Source: Ferrimonas balearica DSM 9799
GTDB taxonomy: Bacteria; Pseudomonadota; Gammaproteobacteria; Enterobacterales; Shewanellaceae
Direction of reading: 5' to 3'
Length of the DNA stretch: 64,000 bases
Assembly (NCBI RefSeq): GCF_000148645.1
Contig: NC_014541.1
Coordinates: 496,001 to 560,000 of the forward strand
This document shows positions 27,237 through 34,738 of this stretch, piece by piece; position 1 is the stretch's first letter; the number at the start of each line of letters is the position of its first letter. Below the pieces are notes generated by a model. That model made no database searches. It was not told the origin of the DNA and saw nothing but the letters and a program-made list of their open reading frames with translations. Both the position numbers and the translations under genes were made by a program.

Positions 27237-28271
27237 ATGTTACAACTGGTGGTGGGGCCGGAGGCCCGGCGACAGATTAGCCAGTCGGGTTTGCAGCCCG
27301 AACTGTTCGATAAAGTGATTGCGGCCAGTGGTGGCCCCAAGTGGATCCCACTGGCAGCGCTCGACCGTCACCTGCTGTATCAGTTCTTCCCTGCCGAACA
27401 ACCGTTGTCCCTGTTGGGCACCTCCTCCGGGGCGTGGCGTTGCACCACCCTGTCCAATCCCGGCAGCGATGCCGCCCATCGTCGCCTGCAACACGCCTAT
27501 ATCCATCAGCGCTATGACCGGCCGCCGATGCCGGCGGAAGTGGATGCCATGTGTGAGGGGATACTCTCTGATGCGCTGGGGGAGTGTGCTCCGGCGATCT
27601 GTGACAATCTCTACCGTCAGCTCAATATCATTGTTTGTCGTGGCCGCCACCTGAATGACAGCGCCCGTCGTGGCAGCCAACTGGCGGGGCTGGCCTTTAC
27701 CGCGCTGACCAATCTGGCCCGTCGCCGGAGCCTGTCGATGTCGTGGCAGCGGCTGGTGGCCAGCACCGGGTTGGATACGCCTTTTGTGCCGATGGATGAC
27801 CTGCCCACGGAGGCGGCCCCTCTGGATGCCAATAACCTGCTGCCGGTGATGCTGGCCAGTGGCAGCATTCCTCTGGTGTTATCCGGTGTAACCGGGATCC
27901 CTGGGCTGCCCCCCGGCCGCTACTTTGACGGCGGTGTGACCGACTACCATCTGGACCTGCCAGCTTTGCAACGCGGTGGCCTGACCCTATACCCCCACTT
28001 CTACCCTCATGCGGCGCCGGGCTGGTTTGATAAGAAGTTGCCCTGGCGCCGGGCCAGCACCAACTTCGACAAGGTGGCGATCCTGACACCCGATCCCACC
28101 TTTATTGCCCGTCTGCCCCGCGGGCGGCTGCCGGACCGGAGTGACTTTAAGACTCTGGACAGCGATCGTCGGATCCGTGACTGGGAGCGCGCGGCGGAAC
28201 TGGGTGAAGCCTTGGTGGATACCTTTCAGAAGTTGGTGCAGGACCCGATGCCCTACTTACGTTCGCTTTAA
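27237..28271 (+). CDS. Patatin-like phospholipase family protein
   Basis: 344 residues. Lipolytic acyl hydrolase fold with a Ser/Asp dyad: nucleophile elbow GTSSGAW (near residue 62) and the Asp motif YFDGGVTDYH; the oxyanion-type glycines are in AASGGPKW. No signal peptide, so cytosolic or peripheral membrane. Substrate unknown. Transcribed from the promoter at 27158-27185. Confidence 0.75.
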   Translation: MLQLVVGPEARRQISQSGLQPELFDKVIAASGGPKWIPLAALDRHLLYQFFPAEQPLSLLGTSSGAWRCTTLSNPGSDAAHRRLQHAYIHQRYDRPPMPAEVDAMCEGILSDALGECAPAICDNLYRQLNIIVCRGRHLNDSARRGSQLAGLAFTALTNLARRRSLSMSWQRLVASTGLDTPFVPMDDLPTEAAPLDANNLLPVMLASGSIPLVLSGVTGIPGLPPGRYFDGGVTDYHLDLPALQRGGLTLYPHFYPHAAPGWFDKKLPWRRASTNFDKVAILTPDPTFIARLPRGRLPDRSDFKTLDSDRRIRDWERAAELGEALVDTFQKLVQDPMPYLRSL

Positions 28272-28309
28272 TCGATAAGGGTAAGCGGCGCATGGAGCCT
28301 TGCGATGCA

Positions 28310-28328
28310 AATGATAACTGTTATCATT
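28310..28328. promoter_or_regulatory. Fur box upstream of the DUF2061 gene
   Basis: A perfect 9-1-9 palindrome AATGATAACTGTTATCATT fits the 7-1-7 Fur consensus (TGATAAT-N-ATTATCA) with one change per half. It lies 25 bases before ATG 28354, so iron repression is likely. Confidence 0.75.
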
Positions 28329-28353
28329 GAGTCATCACTTAGGAGGACACCAT

Positions 28354-28570
28354 CATGCTCAAGACTTTCACTTTCGCCGTAATGCACTTTTCCATCGCTT
28401 TTGCCCTGGCCTACCTGATTACCGGCAGCATCGTGATTGGTGGCCTGCTGGCGGTACTTGAACCGATGGTGAACACCGTGGGGTACGCGATTCATGAGCG
28501 GGTCTGGAAACGCATTGAAGCGCGCCGTGAGGCTGAGGCCCCCTCTGCGGACGTGGCTTTGCCAGCCTGA
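28354..28570 (+). CDS. DUF2061 family small membrane protein
   Basis: About 71 residues with two closely spaced hydrophobic segments (FAVMHFSIAFALAYLITG, IVIGGLLAVLEPMVNTVGY) and the family motif HERVWKRI. The predicted inner-membrane protein has no known function. Strong ribosome site AGGAGGAC. The Fur box overlapping its promoter suggests it is induced by iron limitation. Confidence 0.75.
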
Positions 28571-28608
28571 CTTCCCCTGAATTGCCTCCGTTGATGATTG
28601 CCGAGAAG

Positions 28609-28631
28609 CGGGCCCGCATTGTGCGGGCCCG
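28609..28631 (+). terminator. Hairpin after the DUF2061 gene
   Basis: Perfect stem CGGGCCCGCA/TGCGGGCCCG with a three-base loop. The tail is GTTGTCGTTTT, so the T run is weak, but the position 40 bases after the stop fits a terminator. Confidence 0.55.
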
Positions 28632-28673
28632 TTGTCGTTTTGGGGTGGAGAGCGGGCGGCGGACAAAGCGCCA

Positions 28674-28822
28674 TAAAAAAACGCCAGCCGGGCTGACGTT
28701 TTTGCGGAGGAGGATGATGAAAGACCAACCGACGTGCAGGCGGGCTAACCGACCTTTGAGGCCGAGCCTTCTGTCTGGGTCTGGCTTTACCCTCTCATAC
28801 CTTTGAGGCTCGGGGCCAATGC
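28674..28822 (-). ncRNA. Candidate structured small RNA, array unit 1
   Basis: Read on the minus strand: TTGGC (28815-28819), 13 bases, then GGTATGAGAG; long-range helix CCGAGCCT/AGGCTCGG (arms at 28762-28769 and 28806-28813). Linker TTTCATCATCCTCCT follows, then terminator hairpin AACGTCAG/CTGGCGTT with a run of seven T. The single imperfect pair of the terminator is G-U on the minus strand but C-A on the plus strand. Between the helices AGACC may pair with GGTCT next to the linker (pseudoknot). No open reading frame. Diverged relative of the four units that follow. Confidence 0.55.
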
Positions 28823-29072
28823 CTTATCCCTATTGCTGCCATCGTTTTTTATCGCGAACTTTTCGGCAGTTATGGGGCCTGTAAGTCGGTTCATGCGATC
28901 CCTCTCCCCGGCTCCTCTCCCCGCCGCTTTCTCCGCAGTGTGCTGCCGCACAACTCGAATCTTATCTGGCGCGTTTGCCTGGCGCCTATCGCCATCCAGC
29001 TGGCCCTGATGTCGCCGTTACCGCGGGCGCTAAGCCCATGCGAAAGCAGGATAAGTGGTGGTGAAGTGCAAA

Positions 29073-29237
29073 CAAAAACGCCAGCGTGGGAAACGCCGGC
29101 GTTTTGCTTCAGGAGGATGATGAAAGACCAGAAACCACATTTGCAGGGAGGTAAAGGATGGGTCGGAGGGAAGCCGTTGGCCCATCGCCTTGGTCTGGTT
29201 ATTACCTTCTCACAGTGGTTTGGTCGGGGGCCAACGG
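29073..29237 (-). ncRNA. Candidate structured small RNA, array unit 2
   Basis: Minus strand: TTGGC (29230-29234), 13 bases, ACTGTGAGAA. Ten-base-pair helix CCGTTGGCCC/GGGCCAACGG (arms at 29174-29183 and 29228-29237). ACCAGA within that loop can pair with TCTGGT just before the linker CTTTCATCATCCTCCT. Terminator arms are 29077-29086 and 29094-29103, tail TTTTTGTTTG. Its one non-Watson-Crick pair is G-U on this strand, A-C on the other. Confidence 0.55.
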
Positions 29238-29318
29238 GTCTGGCCTATGGGGGTTATCGGGTTTTTCGGGGAACGTTTAGTGTGGGCGGCTGCCCCGTCT
29301 GTCGACCGGCAATCCAAA

Positions 29319-29483
29319 CAAAAACGCCAGCGTGGGAAACGCCGGCGTTTTGCTTTAGGAGGATGATGAAAGACCAGAAACCACATTTGCAGGGAGGTAA
29401 AGGATGGGTCGGAGGGAAGCCGTTGGCCCATCGCCTTGGTCTGGTTACTACCTTCTCACAGTGGTTTGGTCGGGGGCCAACGG
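29319..29483 (-). ncRNA. Candidate structured small RNA, array unit 3
   Basis: Second 246-base copy with the same elements as unit 2: helix arms 29420-29429 and 29474-29483, terminator arms 29323-29332 and 29340-29349. The linker before the terminator reads CATCATCCTCCTAAAG. Confidence 0.55.
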
Positions 29484-29564
29484 GTCTGGCCTATGGGGGT
29501 CATCGGGTTTTTCGGGGAACGTTTAGTGTGGGCGATTGCCGCCGCAGTCGACCGGCAACCCAAA

Positions 29565-29729
29565 CAAAAACGCCAGCGTGGGAAACGCCGGCGTTTTGCT
29601 TCAGGAGGATGATGAAAGACCAGAAACCACATTTGCAGGGAGGTAAAGGATGGGTCGGAGGGAAGCCATTGGCCCATCGCCTTGGTCTGGTTACTACCTT
29701 CTCACAGTGGTTTGGTCGGGGGCCAACGG
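29565..29729 (-). ncRNA. Candidate structured small RNA, array unit 4
   Basis: Third copy. One helix arm has changed (29666-29675 reads CCATTGGCCC on the plus strand), turning a G-C pair into G-U if the minus strand is the RNA, but a mismatch if the plus strand is. Terminator arms 29569-29578 and 29586-29595. Linker as in units 2 and 3. Confidence 0.55.
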
Positions 29730-29845
29730 GTCTGGCCTATGGGGGTCATCGGGTTTTTCGGAGAACGTTTGGTGCGGGCAGTTGCCCTGGGGTCTTAATC
29801 GTAGCGTGAACATTCAGCCCACGGTCCGGCAGGTCAAACAAGCAA

Positions 29846-30003
29846 TAAAAAACGCCAGCGGCGAGCTGGCGTTTTTCAAGGATGATGATGAAGGTCAGAC
29901 AGGCAATCGAGGGCGAGTTCGAAGGGATGGACCGTGTTGGGAAAGACACGGACTGCCTGTCTGACTGGGTTCAGACTCTCATACCGTCGCATCGTGTTGC
30001 CAA
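29846..30003 (-). ncRNA. Candidate structured small RNA, array unit 5
   Basis: Diverged unit. Minus strand: TTGGC (29999-30003), 13 bases, GGTATGAGAG. A first helix (plus 29946-29953 with 29986-29988 and 29993-29997) encloses one arm of a perfect 12-base-pair helix GTCAGACAGGCA/TGCCTGTCTGAC (29954-29965 with 29894-29905), giving a pseudoknot-like layout. The linker CTTCATCATCATCCTTG and terminator AACGCCAGC/GCTGGCGTT with six T follow. Confidence 0.55.
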
Positions 30004-30117
30004 TGCAAAAGACACATCACTTCAATCGCTTTTTTGCCAATGAAAGGGGGGAACTTCCCCCCCGGTCTTGTTCTTCAGGGCTACACTTTTGGAGACACCG
30101 TCAGCGAGGAGCCCGCT

Positions 30118-30690
30118 ATGAAGCGCATCGAAGCGGCGCTGCTCCCGATCGACGATCCGGTACTGCCGGAGGGTCGCAAAGAGCTGCGCATCGTGACTCC
30201 CGGGCAACTAAGGATGGTGGCCGCCTCTCTCAAGGATGGATCGAGCCTTGCGGTTTGCATGAGCCGTGAGGAGGGCGACATGCCCTGTTATCCCATCGCG
30301 ACCCTGGTGGACGTGGTGGATTTTTTCCAACTGGATGATGACACCCTGTCGGTGGTGGTTGAAGGGCGTCAGCGGGTTCGGGTGCTTAACACCTGGGCCG
30401 CCCCCGATGGTGTATGGATGGGGGAAACGTTGACCATGACCAACTGGCCATCGTTTCCGTTGGATAACAACTTTTCGGTATTGGGCGAGGCGTTGCGACG
30501 GCTTTATGAAGCCCAGCCTGAGCTGGGGCATCTGTACCATGACCCCCACCTGGAGGACGCCAGTTGGGTCAGTCAGCGTTGGTTAGAGGTGTTGCCCCTG
30601 GTTGAGCAGGAGAAGCAGCGATTGATGGGACAGCCGGACTGCGGCAAGACCATGCAATACGTGCTGTCGCTTATCCTGTCCCATCAATAA
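30118..30690 (+). CDS. LON substrate-binding domain protein
   Basis: 190 residues consisting of the Lon N-terminal (PUA-like) domain only, with no AAA or protease domain: VLPEGRKELRIVTPGQ, GTLVDV-like ATLVDVVDFFQLDDDTLSVVVEGRQRVRV. Such stand-alone proteins are of uncertain function, possibly adaptors or regulators of proteolysis. Start ATG 30118 is set by GCGAGGAG seven bases upstream; the frame is open further left but without a ribosome site. Confidence 0.8.
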   Translation: MKRIEAALLPIDDPVLPEGRKELRIVTPGQLRMVAASLKDGSSLAVCMSREEGDMPCYPIATLVDVVDFFQLDDDTLSVVVEGRQRVRVLNTWAAPDGVWMGETLTMTNWPSFPLDNNFSVLGEALRRLYEAQPELGHLYHDPHLEDASWVSQRWLEVLPLVEQEKQRLMGQPDCGKTMQYVLSLILSHQ

Positions 30691-30691
30691 C

Positions 30692-30716
30692 AGCCCGCCG
30701 TCAGGCGGGCTTTTTC
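30692..30716. terminator. Intrinsic terminator shared by convergent genes
   Basis: Stem AGCCCGCC/GGCGGGCT with a four-base loop followed by TTTTT on the plus strand. It terminates the LON-domain gene and contains the stop codon region of the convergent antiporter gene. Confidence 0.8.
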
Positions 30717-32281
30717 ACTAACTCCACCACCTGTTCCGCTACCCCGCTACCGGCGGCTTCGTAGATGTTGTAGACCGAATGCACGCCCATCTCTTTCAGT
30801 GCCTCGGCCTCTTCCGGCCAGCGTGAAATGGCGGCCACCCGGCCCTGGAATTCGATGCGCGCCAGCTGCTCGGCGGTGAACAGGTTACCGTGGTGGGCGG
30901 GCATAGCCAGAATCACCAGTTCGACGCTGTCGGAGTGTTCCAGCTTGTCCCAGAAGTCGGTATCGGTGGCGTCGCCCATCACCACGCGACGGCCTGCCTG
31001 TTCGTGCCGCTCGATGATCTCCTGCTTGTGGTCGATGCCCAGCAGGGTGTCACCGAAGTGCTGTTTCAACTCGTCATAAGCCCCGGAGCCGATGCGGCCC
31101 ATACCAAAAATCAGCACCCGGGGCTGGCCCAGGCGGATGGGTTGGTCGTCCGGATGCAGTGGGTGGCGTTCCAGCTGGAGCAGTTGGTCGCGCAGGCGCA
31201 GGTAGATGCTCTGGCCGTGGGTCGACAGTGGGGCCGCCAACAGGAAGCTGAAGGCCACCAGCAAAGCCATAACCCGCAGCCAGCTTGGGTCCATGCTGCC
31301 GGCGGCAATGGCGGCGGTCAGGACGATCAGGCCGAATTCGGAGAAGTTGCCCAGCGACAGACTGGCCATCAGGGCGCTGCGCAGACGCAGGCGGAAGCGG
31401 GCCAGCAGCAGCAGGAAAAGCCCCAGTTTTATTGGCAGCAGCAGCATCAGTGCCAGGGCGGTCAGTACTTCGGCCCCGGTTGGCAGCCCCTGTTGGCCGA
31501 TGGTCAGGAAGAAGGCGACAAGAAACAGCTCTTTAAACAGGAACAGGGACTTGGACAGCTCGGAGGCTTTGACGTGGCCAGCCAGCAGGATCCCGAGCAC
31601 CAGTGCGCCGAGATCCGGTTTCAGGCCCACCGCTTCAAACAGGGCGGCACCGGGCACAAGCGCCATGGCGAGGCCAAACAGGACCAGCATCTCGCCGTGG
31701 CCGACCCGATCCATCAGTCGGTAGAACAGCGGACGCAGCAGCGGCAGCCCCAGCAGCAACAGGGCCCAGGGGGAGGGCAGCGCGCCTTTGCTGATGGTCA
31801 GGTACAGCACCGCGAACAGGTCCTGCATGATCAGGATGCCGATGGCCGTGCGGCCATACAGGGATTGGGTTTCGCCCCGCTCCTCCAGCATCTTGATGGC
31901 GAATACGGTACTGGAGAAACCCAGTGCAAAGGCCAGCAGTACCGCCTGGTTCAGGCTCAGTTCGTCAAACAGGGCGATGCCCATCACGCTGAACAGCTTG
32001 ATGGCGGAGGTGGTGATCACCATGGTCAGCGCCAGGTGAATGGAGGCACCGCCCCAGATCTCGGCCCGGGCCAGCCCGCGCAGGTCCAGTTTCAGGCCGA
32101 TGGCAAACAGCAGCAGCAATACGCCGAGGTCGGCGATGGGTTGCAGGAAAGGCAGCGCGTCAACGCCTGCGGCATAGAGGGCAAAGCCCGCGGCCAGATA
32201 GCCAATCAGAGGGGGAAAGCCCAATCCGGTTGCCAGAAGGGCCAGCAACAGCGGAAACAGCAGCAGGGAGGGGTCCAACAT
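30701..32281 (-). CDS. CPA2-family cation/proton antiporter with RCK domain (Kef-like)
   Basis: 526 residues. About 12 membrane segments (residues 1-360) of the monovalent cation:proton antiporter-2 fold, then a cytoplasmic TrkA-N/RCK nucleotide-binding domain (LIFGMGRIGSGAYDEL, DATDTDFW). Likely K+ or Na+ efflux controlled by nucleotide or glutathione-type ligands, as in KefB/KefC. KefB itself is about 600 residues, so I give no gene symbol. Confidence 0.85.
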   Translation of the reverse strand: MLDPSLLLFPLLLALLATGLGFPPLIGYLAAGFALYAAGVDALPFLQPIADLGVLLLLFAIGLKLDLRGLARAEIWGGASIHLALTMVITTSAIKLFSVMGIALFDELSLNQAVLLAFALGFSSTVFAIKMLEERGETQSLYGRTAIGILIMQDLFAVLYLTISKGALPSPWALLLLGLPLLRPLFYRLMDRVGHGEMLVLFGLAMALVPGAALFEAVGLKPDLGALVLGILLAGHVKASELSKSLFLFKELFLVAFFLTIGQQGLPTGAEVLTALALMLLLPIKLGLFLLLLARFRLRLRSALMASLSLGNFSEFGLIVLTAAIAAGSMDPSWLRVMALLVAFSFLLAAPLSTHGQSIYLRLRDQLLQLERHPLHPDDQPIRLGQPRVLIFGMGRIGSGAYDELKQHFGDTLLGIDHKQEIIERHEQAGRRVVMGDATDTDFWDKLEHSDSVELVILAMPAHHGNLFTAEQLARIEFQGRVAAISRWPEEAEALKEMGVHSVYNIYEAAGSGVAEQVVELVKKPA

Positions 32282-32386
32282 TCCTACGGTCCTTGTAAGG
32301 GTGAGCGTGGGCGCAAATGTTACCCAATTTTAGTGGCGTGAGATCCTTGATTGCCAATCAAATTTGGGGCAGGGCGCTGCGCTGGA

Positions 32387-32794
32387 TCACAAACCGGGTT
32401 TCCGATCCGGCGTGCTCACCCGGTTGGCGCGTCTCCCCGGAGCCAGTTTATGGGGACTGGGGCGACCGTTGGCATCCAGGTTTACAAACACCATCGCCTC
32501 CACCGTAGCCAGTACCGCAAGGCTTTGCTTATTCCTGACTTCGCAGCGCACGGTAACGGCGGTGCGGCCAGTGTGCGTCAGGGCCAGGCCAAACTCAATG
32601 ACTTCCCCCTGACGGCCGGGGCGGTGGAAGGTGATGTCGCGGATCTGGCGGGTGACCAGCTGATGGCTGCCCATCTGGCAGGCGGCAAAGATCCCCGCTT
32701 CTTCGTCCAGCCAGCTCAGCAGGCGTCCGCCAAACAGGCTTTGGCCCGGGTTGAGATCCTCCGGTTTGATCACCCGTCGACTGTAGTACTTCAT
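32387..32794 (-). CDS. Acyl-CoA thioesterase, hotdog fold (YciA-like)
   Basis: 135 residues. Hotdog thioesterase pattern: NPGQSLFGGRLLSWLDEEAG with the catalytic Asp, RDITFHRPGRQGEVIEF, and VEAMVFVNLDANGRP. Hydrolyses acyl-CoA esters; chain-length preference unknown. Ribosome site AGGAGGGG before ATG 32794. Not linked to obvious pathway genes. Confidence 0.85.
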   Translation of the reverse strand: MKYYSRRVIKPEDLNPGQSLFGGRLLSWLDEEAGIFAACQMGSHQLVTRQIRDITFHRPGRQGEVIEFGLALTHTGRTAVTVRCEVRNKQSLAVLATVEAMVFVNLDANGRPSPHKLAPGRRANRVSTPDRKPGL

Positions 32795-32938
32795 CGCGCC
32801 CCTCCTGCAAACCGTCGGGGAAGCGCAGCGAAAACTGTGCCAATGGCTAAGCGATTGATCCGTCGAGCAGGGGAGAGAAAGGACGGACTCTTCCTGCCCC
32901 GTTATGGGGCGAGCGGCGGCGACGTTGCCCTAAAACGA

Positions 32939-32962
32939 CACCGCCCGGCAGAGCCGGGCGGT
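32939..32962 (-). terminator. Terminator after dsbD
   Basis: Stem CACCGCCCGGC/GCCGGGCGGTG with a three-base loop, directly after the dsbD stop on the minus strand, tail TCGTTTTA. Confidence 0.7.
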
Positions 32963-32968
32963 GGGGGA

Positions 32969-34738
32969 TTACTGGGCCAGGACGGCGTCCAGATGGTCAG
33001 CAAACGGGTTGGGGCCCATAAAGCCGGTGACCCGCAGCTGATTCAGCTCCTCACCCTCAGGGGTGAAGAACAGCAGGGTGGGCAGGCCCAGCACTTGATA
33101 GGACTCCAGCAGTTCGATGTCCTGAGCGTCGTTGGCGGTCACGTCGGCCTGCAGCAGCACCATCTTATCGGTGCGGGCAGTCACCTGCGGCTGCGGGAAG
33201 GTCTTGTGCTCAAACTCTTTACAGGCCACACACCAGTCGGCGTAGAGGTCGAGCATCACGGTTTTGCCTTCAGCGCCGGCTTTGGCCACTTCGCGCTCCA
33301 GGTCCTGGACGGTTTTCACCTTGATGAACTGTACGGCGTGTTGCGCGCTGGCCAGGGTTTCGCCACGGTTCATCACCGCGTGGAAACCGTAGGAGACGCT
33401 GGCAAACAGGCCCAGCACCACCACCACGTTACGCACGGTCTGCATCCAGCTGAACGCGGTCTTCTTGTTCTGGTGCAGCAGGTAGCCCGCCAGTGCCACG
33501 CCCCACAGGGCCCAGATGACGTCCATGATGGTGCCCGGCCACAGGCGGTCCAGCATCATGATGGAGACGGCAATCAGCAGGAAGCCAAACACGTGCTTGA
33601 TCGCTTCCATCCAGGCGCCGGCCTTGGGCAGCAGCTTGCCGCCGGAGGTGCCGAGCAGCAGCAGCGGCAGACCCATACCCATGGAGAGGGCGTACAGGGC
33701 CAGGCCGCCGAGCACCAGATCACCACTCTGAGCCACGTAGATCAGGGCGCCGGAGAGCGGCGCGGTGGTGCAGGGCGAGGCCACCAATCCGGAGATCAGG
33801 CCCATCACGAACACACCAATAAAGGAGCCGCCTTTCTGCTGGTTCTGGGCGTTGGCCAGTTTGCCCTGCAGGCTGGAGGGCAGCTGCAGGTTATAGAGGC
33901 CGAACATCGACAGCGACAGCACCACAAACAGAATGGCCAGTCCGATAAGTACCGCCGGGCTTTGCAGCGCCGCCTGGTATTTCACCCCGGCGGAAGCCAC
34001 CACCAGGCCCAGCAGGGAGTAGGTCAGCGCCATACCCTGGACGTAGGTCATCGACAGGGCGAAGGCTTTGCCGGTGGACAGCTTCTTGCCCTGGCCCGCG
34101 ATGATGCCGGTCAGGATCGGGTACATCGGGAACACGCAGGGGGTAAAGGCCAGCAGGATGCCGAGGCCGAAGAAGGTCACCAGCGGCAGCAGCAGGCCGT
34201 CACCGGCCAGCAGGGCGGCCAGGCCATCCTGCTGGGTTTGCGGGGCAGCCGGTGCCGGTGCGGCGGTGGTCAGTAGGCCATCATTGGCAGCCACCGCACT
34301 GAGGTAGACGGTTTGCTTGGTGGGCGGGTAGCACAGCACCTTGTCCAGGCAGCCCTGGTAGGTGACGGTGACGGCGGCTTCACCCTGGGCTTCCAGTACC
34401 GGAATGGTCAGGGTGACGTCATTGAAGTACACCGGCTGGTCGCCAAAGAATTCGTCGGTGTGGATCACCGGGCTGGGGTATTGGATCGGCCCCAGTTCGG
34501 CACTGCCGTCGACTTCGACTTTCAGGACAAACTTATCCTGGTAGAGGTAGTACTGGTCGCCGGCCATGGTCCAGGTCAGCTGCAGGGCATTGTCCTGTTG
34601 GCGGAAGTCGAACAGGTAAGCCTGATCCACCGGCAGCACCTGCGGCTCCTGCTTAAGGAAGGAGAAGTTGGCGGAGGCGCCCAGGCTGAGCAGGCCCAGC
34701 AGCGGCAGTAACAGAAGTCGTGTCAGTGTCTTGGTCAT
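32969..34738 (-). CDS. dsbD: Thiol:disulfide interchange protein DsbD
   Basis: Transports electrons from cytoplasmic thioredoxin to periplasmic DsbC, DsbG and CcmG. 589 residues: signal peptide 1-23; N-terminal alpha domain with Cys pair GCLDKVLCYPP; eight-span beta domain with redox Cys in FTPCVFPMYP and SPCTTAPLSG; C-terminal gamma thioredoxin domain with WCVACK. All six functional cysteines are visible. ATG overlaps the cutA stop as ATGA. Confidence 0.96.
   Translation of the reverse strand: MTKTLTRLLLLPLLGLLSLGASANFSFLKQEPQVLPVDQAYLFDFRQQDNALQLTWTMAGDQYYLYQDKFVLKVEVDGSAELGPIQYPSPVIHTDEFFGDQPVYFNDVTLTIPVLEAQGEAAVTVTYQGCLDKVLCYPPTKQTVYLSAVAANDGLLTTAAPAPAAPQTQQDGLAALLAGDGLLLPLVTFFGLGILLAFTPCVFPMYPILTGIIAGQGKKLSTGKAFALSMTYVQGMALTYSLLGLVVASAGVKYQAALQSPAVLIGLAILFVVLSLSMFGLYNLQLPSSLQGKLANAQNQQKGGSFIGVFVMGLISGLVASPCTTAPLSGALIYVAQSGDLVLGGLALYALSMGMGLPLLLLGTSGGKLLPKAGAWMEAIKHVFGFLLIAVSIMMLDRLWPGTIMDVIWALWGVALAGYLLHQNKKTAFSWMQTVRNVVVVLGLFASVSYGFHAVMNRGETLASAQHAVQFIKVKTVQDLEREVAKAGAEGKTVMLDLYADWCVACKEFEHKTFPQPQVTARTDKMVLLQADVTANDAQDIELLESYQVLGLPTLLFFTPEGEELNQLRVTGFMGPNPFADHLDAVLAQ

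Larger units (their letters stand above)
29069..29785. repeat. Three tandem copies of a 246-base repeat
   Basis: Copies begin at 29069, 29315 and 29561, the third decaying after about 29785. They differ at only a few positions. Each carries one candidate minus-strand RNA unit. The period is a multiple of three, so an artefactual frame stays open through all copies. High identity implies recent duplication or gene conversion. Confidence 0.95.

Noticed and set aside
28706-29160. Plus-strand CsrB-like RNA (many GGA motifs such as AGGAGG, GGGAGG, AAGGAUG)
   Set aside because: GGA motifs are frequent on the plus strand, but terminator strength and G-U pairing all point to the minus strand, where these motifs are CCU.
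29069-29800. CRISPR array
   Set aside because: The repeat unit is 246 bases with no short repeat/spacer alternation and no cas genes nearby.
28940-29809. A 289-codon open frame through the tandem repeats with a repeated motif FRRMMKDQKPHLQGGKG
   Set aside because: The frame stays open only because the repeat period is 246 bases. It reads through terminator hairpins, has no good start, and conflicts with the minus-strand pairing evidence.
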